This document shows, piece after piece, positions 51,202 to 58,794 of a stretch of DNA of 64,000 bases. Within the stretch, counting starts at the first letter, position 1. Each line of letters opens with the position of its first letter. A program made the position numbers and the translations under genes. The notes beneath the pieces were generated by a model. That model was not told the DNA's origin. It was given only the letters and a program-made list of their open reading frames with translations, and did not search any database. Source of the stretch: Planctomycetaceae bacterium (GTDB taxonomy: Bacteria > Planctomycetota > Planctomycetia > Planctomycetales > Planctomycetaceae); assembly GCA_021732415.1 (NCBI GenBank), contig JAKFVC010000091.1:1-64000 (forward strand), given 5' to 3'.

Positions 51202-52635
51202 ATGCAGTCAACCCAGCGCCACGATCTGTCCTCTGGACTCCGGATCCTGCGTCATCTCCTGTGCGGGCTCGTGCTGGTCGGCGTTTCGGCGGCAATCGCC
51301 AATGCTCACGACCACCCCAGCCACGAGAAGCCCAAGGCCGTTGAAGCCGCGATTCTTTATCGGCCCACGGCGATGCCCGATCGCCTGCTGCTCTCCTGGC
51401 ATGGAGACCCGGCTCGCTCGCAGGCCGTGTCGTGGCGAACGGATGGCACGGTCAAGGAGGCGTTTGCGGAAATTGCGCTGGCCACTTCCGGGCCGAAATT
51501 CGTCTCGACTGCCGCCAAGGTTCTGGCGAAAACCAGCCCGTACCAGAGCGACTTGGGACTGCTGCATTTTCACAGTGTCCGATTCAACGATCTACGTCCC
51601 GATACGCTTTATGTCTATCGCGTCGGGGACGGCACTAACTTTAGTGCCTGGTGTCACTTCCGCACGGCCAATGCCGAGCCGCGGCCATTCACGTTCGTCT
51701 ATTTCGGCGACGCCCAGAACGATATTAAGTCCCACTGGTCGCGCGTCTTTCGTGAGGCATTTTCGGATGCTCCACGAGCTTTATTCATGTTGCATGCGGG
51801 GGATCTCGTGAATCGCGGCAACAGCGAAGCGGAATGGGCCGAGTGGTGCGATGCCGGCGGCTGGGTGAATGCCTCCATCCCGACACTGGCGGTGGTCGGC
51901 AATCATGAATACGACATGGAGCGGTCTGTTCCCTTGCCGAAGGACCCGGCCGAGCTGAAGAAGGTGCCGCGTGGTTTCACCCGGTCCTGGCGTCATCGCT
52001 TTGAGTTCCCCGACAATGGACCGCAGGAACTGCCCGAGCATCTGCATGAGACTGTGTATTATGTCGATGTGCAGGGCGTGCGGATCATCAGTCTCAATTC
52101 GATGGAGAAGCCCGAGCCCCAGGCTCGCTGGCTGGAGTCTGTCCTCCGCGACAATCCCAATCGTTGGACCATCGTTTCGCATCATCATCCGGTTTACTCG
52201 GCAGCGATCGGCCGGGACAATCCGGAACTGCGGAACGCCTGGCAACCGTTGTATGACAAGTACCGCGTGGATCTCGTCTTGCAGGGGCACGATCACGCGT
52301 ACTTGCGGACCGAGCTCCGTAGTCACGAGAATATTCCCTCGGGGGCGACCGCCCGCAGTCCGGCAGGCACGATGTATGTGGTGTCGGTCTCGGGGCCCAA
52401 GATGTATAACAAGGGTGCTGCACCCGGTGTTCGCCGGGGACACAACACGCAGCTCTACCAGGTGATTTCGATCGACGGTGACGCACTGCGATATCAAGCC
52501 AAGACGGCGACGGGTCAGTTGTACGATGCCTTCACGCTGAAGAAGAAACCCGGTGCCGTGAATGAGCTCATTGAGCAGGTTCCGAACACGCCCGAGGTGA
52601 TCTCGCCCGCGGCAACGGAAGATCAGGCCCCTTGA
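51202..52635 (+). CDS. Purple acid phosphatase-like metallophosphoesterase
   Basis: 477 residues; the ATG lies seven bases after GGAG. A signal peptide ends near AIANAHD. A fibronectin-like N-terminal domain (about 50-155) is followed by the calcineurin-type phosphoesterase. Its metal ligands are visible in order: FGDAQN, HAGDLVNRG, GNHEYD, SHHHPVYS and QGHDHAYLR. The Tyr that gives plant purple acid phosphatases their colour may be the one in GNHEYDME-adjacent sequence but this is uncertain. It would dephosphorylate esters outside the cytoplasm. The HTTM gene begins ten bases after its stop, so the two are an operon. Confidence 0.92.
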   Translation: MQSTQRHDLSSGLRILRHLLCGLVLVGVSAAIANAHDHPSHEKPKAVEAAILYRPTAMPDRLLLSWHGDPARSQAVSWRTDGTVKEAFAEIALATSGPKFVSTAAKVLAKTSPYQSDLGLLHFHSVRFNDLRPDTLYVYRVGDGTNFSAWCHFRTANAEPRPFTFVYFGDAQNDIKSHWSRVFREAFSDAPRALFMLHAGDLVNRGNSEAEWAEWCDAGGWVNASIPTLAVVGNHEYDMERSVPLPKDPAELKKVPRGFTRSWRHRFEFPDNGPQELPEHLHETVYYVDVQGVRIISLNSMEKPEPQARWLESVLRDNPNRWTIVSHHHPVYSAAIGRDNPELRNAWQPLYDKYRVDLVLQGHDHAYLRTELRSHENIPSGATARSPAGTMYVVSVSGPKMYNKGAAPGVRRGHNTQLYQVISIDGDALRYQAKTATGQLYDAFTLKKKPGAVNELIEQVPNTPEVISPAATEDQAP

Positions 52636-52645
52636 GGAGTCGCGC

Positions 52646-54193
52646 GTGTCCGCTGATTCGCTTAGTTCAACCAGCGCTGAACTCCCGCCGCACGAGCACG
52701 AACCGCTTGTAACAGGTAAGGCTGCCCGCCTGGGCTGGCGCGAGTCATTGTTTGTGCCCGTCGACATCGCGAGCCTGGTCTATTTCCGCATCTTGTTCGG
52801 CGCGCTGATGGTCTATCATGTGGTGTCGACCATTCGCAGCGGCTGGATCGATCAGCTCTATATTCAGCCGGTGATGCATTTCACGTATCCCGGTTTTGGC
52901 TGGGTTCGCCCCTGGTCGGGGACGGGAATGTACTGGCACTTTTATGTGCTGGGAGTTGCTGCGGCGGGTATTTTATTCGGCGCCTGCTATCGCCTTTCAG
53001 CGCTGATTTTTGCGGTCGGCATGACCCATGTCTTTCTGATTGAGAAAGCGTTCTATCTCAACCACTATTATCTGATCGTGCTGTTGAATTTCCTGTTGAT
53101 CGTGCTGCCGGCGCATCGCGCCTTGTCGGTTGACGCCTGGCTGCGACCCCGCCTGCGGTCGCCAGTGGTTCCTGCCTGGACGCTCTGGTTGTTGCGGTTG
53201 CAACTGGCGATTCCCTATTTCTACGGCGGCCTCGCGAAGCTCGACAGCGATTGGCTGCAGGGCTATCCATTAGGGATGTGGCTGCAGCGCCGCGCGAATC
53301 TTCCCTGGATCGGCCCTTACCTGGCTCAGGACTGGGCGGGGATTGTCTTCGCGTATAGCGGCTTGCTGCTGGATTTGCTCGTCGTCCCGCTGCTGCTCTG
53401 GAAGCGGACCCGTTGGGTGGCTTATCTGCTGGCTGTGCTGTTTCACGTTCTGAATTCTGTGTTGTTCGAAATTGGAATCTTCCCGTGGATGATGATCGGG
53501 GCCACTCTGGTGTTCTTTCCACCAGACTGGCCGCGTCGTCTGCTGCTGCGGCGCCTGCCGGCTGAAGCGTTTCATGTCCCATGGCCTTCCTCGCAGTGCC
53601 AGGCTCTGATTACCAGCCTGTTGGGGGTCTATGTGGCCTGGCAATTGTTGTTTCCCCTGCGCGGCTTGTTATATCCCATGTCGGGGATCTGGACCGAAGA
53701 AGGGCACCACTTTGCCTGGCATATGATGCTGCGAGAAAAGGACGTTGGTATTCGGTTCTATGTTCGCCATCCGGGCACGGGGCAGGGAGGGGTGGTTGAC
53801 GTCCGCTCGTTTCTGACCTCGCGGCAGATGAGCCGCATGAGCAAAGACAGTGATATGATTCTCACGTTTGTGCATTTCCTGCGAGATCATTACCGGGATC
53901 ATGGCCAGGGAACATTACAGATTCGAGTGCTCGCACTGGTTTCGCTGAACGGTCGCAAACCGCAGTTGATGATGGATCCCGATATCGACTATGCGCAAGT
54001 GAACCGCACCTGGGGCGCGCAACCGTGGATTATCCCGCTCCATGAACCGCTACGGCGAGATCCCTGGATCGTCCCCCTGGCGGACTGGGAGCGGCACGTC
54101 TCGGTTCCATCTCCCGCCGAAATGACTCTACCGGCACCAAAACAGTCTCAACTCGGATCCCCGGGACTTGAAACGGCAGACTACGAGTTTTGA
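52646..54193 (+). CDS. HTTM / vitamin-K-dependent gamma-carboxylase-like membrane protein
   Basis: 515 residues from a GTG start with GAGGAG upstream, ten bases after the preceding stop. About eight to ten hydrophobic segments occupy residues 45-350, with conserved HTTM (horizontally transferred transmembrane) features: VYFRILFGALMVYHV, FLIEKAFYLNHYYLIVLLNFLL, IPYFYGGLAKLDSDWLQG and LLDLLVVPLLLWKRTR. The last 150 residues are soluble. Human gamma-carboxylase belongs to the same superfamily, with a catalytic Lys; whether this protein carboxylates anything is unknown. Co-transcription with a phosphatase is unusual. The end GLETADYEF may be exposed. Confidence 0.92.
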   Translation: MSADSLSSTSAELPPHEHEPLVTGKAARLGWRESLFVPVDIASLVYFRILFGALMVYHVVSTIRSGWIDQLYIQPVMHFTYPGFGWVRPWSGTGMYWHFYVLGVAAAGILFGACYRLSALIFAVGMTHVFLIEKAFYLNHYYLIVLLNFLLIVLPAHRALSVDAWLRPRLRSPVVPAWTLWLLRLQLAIPYFYGGLAKLDSDWLQGYPLGMWLQRRANLPWIGPYLAQDWAGIVFAYSGLLLDLLVVPLLLWKRTRWVAYLLAVLFHVLNSVLFEIGIFPWMMIGATLVFFPPDWPRRLLLRRLPAEAFHVPWPSSQCQALITSLLGVYVAWQLLFPLRGLLYPMSGIWTEEGHHFAWHMMLREKDVGIRFYVRHPGTGQGGVVDVRSFLTSRQMSRMSKDSDMILTFVHFLRDHYRDHGQGTLQIRVLALVSLNGRKPQLMMDPDIDYAQVNRTWGAQPWIIPLHEPLRRDPWIVPLADWERHVSVPSPAEMTLPAPKQSQLGSPGLETADYEF

Positions 54194-54279
54194 CGCGCCC
54201 TATTAGGAATAAGTGAGCACAAAGAGACGTGAGCAATAACGCTCCATTGCCTCAGACAACCTCTCTCGAAATCAGACAG

Positions 54280-54369
54280 GTGAGCCCAGTCCCGTCAGGG
54301 CGGCGGTAATTTCGAAATGCTCGCGTAGCGTGACTTCAAGATGCCCAGGCCTCAGGGCACTGGGCTCAC
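54280..54369. repeat. GTGAGCCCAGTCCC inverted repeat
   Basis: The left arm at 54280-54293 and right arm GGGCACTGGGCTCAC at 54355-54369 pair over about 12 bases, with GGGCTGGGC-like inner pairs. It ends within the decayed gene copy. Confidence 0.6.
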
Positions 54370-54552
54370 TTCAACAATTCAATAACGACTTCAATGCGTC
54401 CCACGCAGAACAGTCGATTACGCACCCCATCCACCGCAAATCCGCGCGTTGTTGAGCGAATACGGCGGCTGTTGCGACACCGTTTGCGGTGGCTTTTTGA
54501 GTGTATCGATGCGAAACGTCAGGAACGATCTGGAGAAATCAATCGTCGGCAT
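54366..54552 (-). pseudogene. Decayed paralogue of the 260-residue gene at 45823
   Basis: The first 38 codons (from ATG at 54550-54552) match the N-terminus of the gene at 45823 almost perfectly, including the ribosome-site GAGGAACC and MPTIDFSRSFLTFRIDTLKK. Then the middle 200 or so codons are missing. The C-terminal VDGVRNRLF is present but one base out of frame, so the chain stops after 44 residues. In the shifted frame the tail reads on past RLF to CVGRIEVVIELLK. The upstream DNA to about 54740 also resembles the matching stretch before the intact gene. This is an internal deletion in a second family member. Confidence 0.85.
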
Positions 54553-54800
54553 ATCTGGTTCCTCGGTATCTCAGGAGAGTTGTCGCGCGTAGAATCATCT
54601 GGCGCTGTCGGAATGCATTGGGAGCGACCCTGCAAGTTGTCCCCGAGGCTTGGGAGGGTCGCGTTATCGCCGTGACCCGGAGAAGATGGACCATACCTCG
54701 AACTCGACTCGCAAGTATCTGGTCGTCACGATGTAACGATTGATAGATGTCTGGTGCACTCAGGCACCAATTCGATACCTTGCTCGAAGCGAGGCACGCG

Positions 54801-57194
54801 ATGAACGGTCGAAATATGCTGCAGAACTTGCTCAGACCAATGGCGTTGGCACTGCTGGCGCTCGTTCTATTGGCAGGTCCCCTCGTCGCCGAAGACTGGC
54901 CGCAATGGCGAGGCCCTCGACGCAATGCCGTGTCTCAGGAAACCGGATTGCTGCAGTCCTGGCCCGCAGGGGGCCCGCGCGTGGTCTGGCAGGCCTCGGG
55001 GGTTGGATCGGGTTTTTCCAGCGTCGTGGTCAGTCGGGGCCTGGTGTTCACGATGGGCAAGCAGGAGGCGGACGTCATCGTCTCCGCCATTCAGGCTGAT
55101 ACGGGTAAGACGGCGTGGACGCGCAAGATCGGCACGACCCAGCGCAATCCTTGTTCGACCCCGACCGCGGACGAAGATCGGCTATATGCCCTGGATCCCG
55201 ATGGCGAATTGGTCTGCCTGAACTCGCTCACCGGAGACATTCTCTGGCAACGGAGTTTTCTGGAAGATTTCGCTGGACGGATGATGTCAGGCCGCGGATA
55301 TGGCGAGTCGCCCCTGGTCGACGGTGAGAAACTGATCTGTACGCCGGGTGGTCCCGAGGCCGCTGTCGTGGCATTGAATAAGCGAACTGGCGAAGTCCTG
55401 TGGAAATCCACGTTGCCCGACCTGGGATCGGCAGGGAGGGATGGTGCCGGGTTCTCGTCGATTGTGCCGCTGGAAGTGGCTGGCGTCAGGCAATATGTGC
55501 AACTCGTGGGGCGTGGAGTCATTGGTGTGGCCGCGGCAGACGGTCGCTTTTTGTGGGGATTTAATTCCATCGCCAACGGCACCGCGAATATCCCCACGCC
55601 GGTCGTGCGGGATAATTTCGTCTTCGCTGCGAATGGCTATAACGCGGGGAGTGTTCTGCTACAGATCGTACCGGAAGTCAGTCCCCCGGGCAGTCCACAT
55701 GCCTTTAAAGCCAAGGTCATCTATGAGCTAACCAGCAGTCAATTTCAGAACCATCACGGCGGGGTCATCTTAGTGGGAGATCGACTGTTTGGAGGGCATG
55801 GCAATAACAATGGTCTGCCGACGTGCCTGGACTTCAAAACGGGAGAGATTTTGTGGAAGCGAAGGGGCCCTGGTGTCGGTTCGGCAGCCGTCGTGTATGC
55901 CGATGGTCACTTGTGTTTTCGTTACCAAAATGGCCTGGTCGCGCTGATTGCCGCCGCCGACTCGGGATATGAGTTGAAGGGCACGCTGGATGTGCCCGGT
56001 GCTGGAGGAGACAGTTGGGCTCATCCGGTGATCGCGAACGGTCGGTTGTATCTGCGTGAGCAAGATACTCTGTGGGTGTATGATTTGAAGAGCGAGCCAA
56101 CAGATTCTGCCACCACCGAGCAGATACCGGCATTTGTCGCCTCGAATGCGACGTTCAAAGCCTTGCACGAGTTGGGGATCTCCGTGGAACCGCTGCTTTC
56201 AGCGGCTCGGCCGGTGCGAGGTCCCGCCGATCGACCTGTGCCGGTGGCTGCCGATAAAGCACGCCGGCTTTACCGGTATGCGGTGGCACCGGATGTGCCC
56301 GAAGGATCCGCATCACCGGTGATTGTTTCGCTCACTCGAAAGCATCTCACACCAGAGGGGACGTTTTCCCCGGAACTCCTGGATCTATTGAAGCCAGCCT
56401 CGGGATCGCTCATCCTGAACCTCGCCGGAACGCAGATCTCTGCCGCCGGGCTCGAACAACTTCAGGCCTGTCCGCAAATCGTGGGTCTCAATCTTGAGCT
56501 GTGCAGTCACGTCGATGACGCGGCGCTCGCAAATCTTTCCGTGCTGAAGCAGTTACGAGTATTGATTCTGACTGGCACGGGAATCACCGGCGCTGGTTTG
56601 CGCAGTTTGATTCCGCTGGCCACTCTCACGGCGCTCGATCTCGAAGTGTGTGATGGCATGACCGATGAAGCTTGTGAGACTCTGGGAATGTTGCGACAGT
56701 TGAAAGCGCTAGTGGTCAAAAAGACGGGTTTCGAGAAACAGATGATTTCCGATGCCGGGTTGCAGCATCTCAAACCATTGGTCGATCTGGAGATGCTGAA
56801 TCTTTATGGCAACAAGATTACCGATGCCGGGCTGATCCATCTGGAAGGATTCAGCAAATTGAGAGATCTGAATCTCAGTCTGCTGGCGATTACAGACAAG
56901 GGCCTCGTGCATCTGAAACCACTGAGCCAGCTGGAGCACCTCGAACTACTGTATTCCGTGGGATTTTCCGGTCCAACGATCACGAATGGAGGCATCGCGC
57001 CCCTGGGCTCGTTGACGAATCTGACGAGCCTCAATCTCACCGGAGCCCGGATGACAGATGCAGGGCTGGAGCAATTGCAGGGGTTAAAGAAGTTAAGAAC
57101 ATTGTTGCTGGTACATACGGGGGTGAGCGTTAGCGGTATTAAGGCGTTTCAAGCCGCTGTGCCTGGCTGTGTCGTAATAAAGGAAGGGAAGTAA
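54801..57194 (+). CDS. PQQ-like beta-propeller fused to leucine-rich repeats
   Basis: 797 residues from the ATG at 54801 (GAGG eight bases before). A signal peptide ends near GPLVAEDWP. Residues 33-430 form a quinoprotein-like propeller of the BamB type: EDWPQWRGPRRNAVS, LYALDPDGELVCLNSLTGDILWQ, VVALNKRTGEVLWKS, NHHGGVILVGDRLFGGHG and YLREQDTLWVYDL. A linker (430-520) leads to leucine-rich repeats (to the end), for example LTALDLEVCDGMTDEACETLG and LTSLNLTGARMTDAGLEQLQG. Propeller and LRR both bind proteins, so this may be an extracytoplasmic scaffold. Planctomycetes have many such proteins. Upstream is the decayed gene copy. Confidence 0.9.
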   Translation: MNGRNMLQNLLRPMALALLALVLLAGPLVAEDWPQWRGPRRNAVSQETGLLQSWPAGGPRVVWQASGVGSGFSSVVVSRGLVFTMGKQEADVIVSAIQADTGKTAWTRKIGTTQRNPCSTPTADEDRLYALDPDGELVCLNSLTGDILWQRSFLEDFAGRMMSGRGYGESPLVDGEKLICTPGGPEAAVVALNKRTGEVLWKSTLPDLGSAGRDGAGFSSIVPLEVAGVRQYVQLVGRGVIGVAAADGRFLWGFNSIANGTANIPTPVVRDNFVFAANGYNAGSVLLQIVPEVSPPGSPHAFKAKVIYELTSSQFQNHHGGVILVGDRLFGGHGNNNGLPTCLDFKTGEILWKRRGPGVGSAAVVYADGHLCFRYQNGLVALIAAADSGYELKGTLDVPGAGGDSWAHPVIANGRLYLREQDTLWVYDLKSEPTDSATTEQIPAFVASNATFKALHELGISVEPLLSAARPVRGPADRPVPVAADKARRLYRYAVAPDVPEGSASPVIVSLTRKHLTPEGTFSPELLDLLKPASGSLILNLAGTQISAAGLEQLQACPQIVGLNLELCSHVDDAALANLSVLKQLRVLILTGTGITGAGLRSLIPLATLTALDLEVCDGMTDEACETLGMLRQLKALVVKKTGFEKQMISDAGLQHLKPLVDLEMLNLYGNKITDAGLIHLEGFSKLRDLNLSLLAITDKGLVHLKPLSQLEHLELLYSVGFSGPTITNGGIAPLGSLTNLTSLNLTGARMTDAGLEQLQGLKKLRTLLLVHTGVSVSGIKAFQAAVPGCVVIKEGK

Positions 57195-57604
57195 CTATAA
57201 CTAAGAATGTCTAACAGTACCGATTAGGAATCGCCCCCGTCGGGCTTGCCCCGACGGAGCGCTGACTGGCCAGCTACCGACCCGAGAATTTCGCCGAATT
57301 CTCAACCTTTACGTCTCCGATGCCCCCTGCCGCCTCCCAGTCGCTGCTTTGACAACGTTCACTCACGGCGGCAGGGGGCATCGGAGACTACGCGTTGAGG
57401 GGGCAGGCAAGTTTCGCTCTGGTAGCTGGCCAGTCAGGGCTCCGCCGGGACAAGCCCGACGGGGGCCTGATCGTTCAGATTTGTTAGAGGTTCTAAGTTG
57501 CCATTCGAGAAGCGGGGCGAATCTGCATCACCCCAGCCGGGGTGAGGACAATGCCGGACAGATTTGTCCTGCGAGAAACTATTTCTTAATAGGGCCTGCT
57601 CGTT
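57195..57604. other. Intergenic region filled by a long palindrome
   Basis: 410 bases, of which about 275 are a three-layer palindrome (57211-57487). The last 115 bases should hold the amidohydrolase promoter; none is recognisable. Confidence 0.6.
57211..57487. repeat. 277-base three-layer palindrome
   Basis: Outer CTAACA / TGTTAG; next CGCCCCCGTCGGGCTTG and CAAGCCCGACGGGGGC; then CTGACTGGCCAGCTAC and GTAGCTGGCCAGTCAGG; and at the centre GTCTCCGATGCCCCCTGCCG with CGGCAGGGGGCATCGGAGAC. The centre loop is about 25 bases. No open frame or transposase is in it, so it resembles a non-autonomous mobile element or a large hairpin. Confidence 0.85.
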
Positions 57605-58528
57605 ATGCAAGTTGAACTATCTCGTCGAGAATTCTTAAAGAGCTCCACCGTCGGCTCCTGTGCGCTTTTGTCGACGCTCAATTCCGGACTCGCAGCCGAC
57701 GCGGTACCTCCTCGGATTGACACGCATCTGCATTGCTTTGCGGGGCGTGACAACGCGAAATTTCCGTATCACGCTCGAGCGACCTACATTCCTGAAGAGG
57801 TGGCGACTCCCGAACACCTTTTGCAGTGCATGACTGAGGCCAAGGTGGATTATGCCATCGTCGTTCATCCCGAACCTTATCAAGATGACCTGCGATATCT
57901 GGAGCATTGTCTGCAAGTCGGCAAGGGCAAGTTGAAGGGGACCGCGCTGGTGTTCGCCGATCGTGAGGGATCGCTGAATCAATTGCCGGATCTTAGTCGC
58001 CGCGTACCAATCGTGGCGGTTCGCGTCCATGCCTATCTTGCCGATCGGTTGCCGCCGTTTGGCAAGCCGGAGTTAGGAAAACTCTGGAAAATGGCGACTG
58101 ATCTGAATCTCGCGGTGCAGTTACATTTTCAACCGCAGTTCGCGGCTGGGTTCGAGCCGTACATTAAAGAATTTCCGAAGACGACGGTCATCATCGATCA
58201 CCTCGGACGTCCTTTCGGGTCAACGCCGGAAGCCAACGCCGCCGTGATGGCCTGGTCGAAGTACGGGAATACGGTGATGAAACTGTCATCTATTCCCGAA
58301 GTGGGAATGCAGTCTCAAGAGGAGATCGCCGCCGTGATCAAGAAGCTGGCTGGCGCCTGGGGAGCAGACCGGATGATTTACGGCGGGGGTTTCAACGGTG
58401 CTGCGACGGGTCGCTCGTATGCAGCCGCGTTTGAGGCTGCTCGATCGTATATGGCGCATCTGTCCGCCGAAGATCAGGCGAAAATCCTGGGTGGAACGGC
58501 GCAGAAGTTGTTTAAATTCGGCAGTTAA
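57605..58528 (+). CDS. Amidohydrolase-2-like TIM-barrel protein, Tat-exported
   Basis: 307 residues. A twin-arginine signal (LSRREFLKSSTVG) is followed by the barrel: IDTHLHCF with the HxH metal pair (H41, H43), YAIVVHPEP, VRVHAYLADRL, QLHFQPQFAAGF and VIIDHLGRP (His). In the family a late Asp normally sits in GSDWP or GSDYP. Here that place reads YGGGFNGAA, so the Asp is missing. The protein may be inactive, use another residue, or be a lactonase-like variant. The ATG has no strong ribosome site. The amidohydrolase-2 group includes decarboxylases and lactonases, so the substrate is open. Confidence 0.86.
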   Translation: MQVELSRREFLKSSTVGSCALLSTLNSGLAADAVPPRIDTHLHCFAGRDNAKFPYHARATYIPEEVATPEHLLQCMTEAKVDYAIVVHPEPYQDDLRYLEHCLQVGKGKLKGTALVFADREGSLNQLPDLSRRVPIVAVRVHAYLADRLPPFGKPELGKLWKMATDLNLAVQLHFQPQFAAGFEPYIKEFPKTTVIIDHLGRPFGSTPEANAAVMAWSKYGNTVMKLSSIPEVGMQSQEEIAAVIKKLAGAWGADRMIYGGGFNGAATGRSYAAAFEAARSYMAHLSAEDQAKILGGTAQKLFKFGS

Positions 58529-58674
58529 AATAGGTCGATATGCAAAACAGAATCACCAGCACAAAACGTTTAGGCTTGTGCCGGTAGAATCTGCTGGAGA
58601 AATACTTAAGTCTCGCTCACGAAACTGCCACAAAACATTCGCATAATTAATCACAGGTTGGGTCTCGCCAGGAC

Positions 58675-58755
58675 CTATTCGTGTCATTTGTGTGATTCGT
58701 GGTTCTCCTGCATAGGAATTTCTCAACCACGAATCACACAAATGACACGAATAAG
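58675..58755. repeat. CACGAATCACACAAATGACACG palindrome, copy 3
   Basis: Left arm (58675-58704) CTATTCGTGTCATTTGTGTG, then ATTCGTGGTT; right arm (58725-58755) AACCACGAATCACACAAATG, then ACACGAATAAG. It lies between the amidohydrolase and ABC-transporter genes, which converge. Confidence 0.85.
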
Positions 58756-58794
58756 GACGGAGAGATCGAGTGGCATGCGGTTACGTTGGGAACT

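Larger units (their letters stand above)
54194..54800. other. Intergenic region with palindrome and decayed gene copy
   Basis: 607 bases. A GTGAGCCCAGTCCC / GGGCACTGGGCTCAC inverted repeat occupies 54280-54369. A remnant of the 260-residue gene family follows (54366-54552), then its degenerate former upstream region (to about 54740). The propeller gene starts at 54801. Confidence 0.7.

Noticed and set aside
57211-57487. Intact insertion sequence
   Set aside because: No transposase frame lies in or beside the palindrome; only a non-autonomous element can be suggested.
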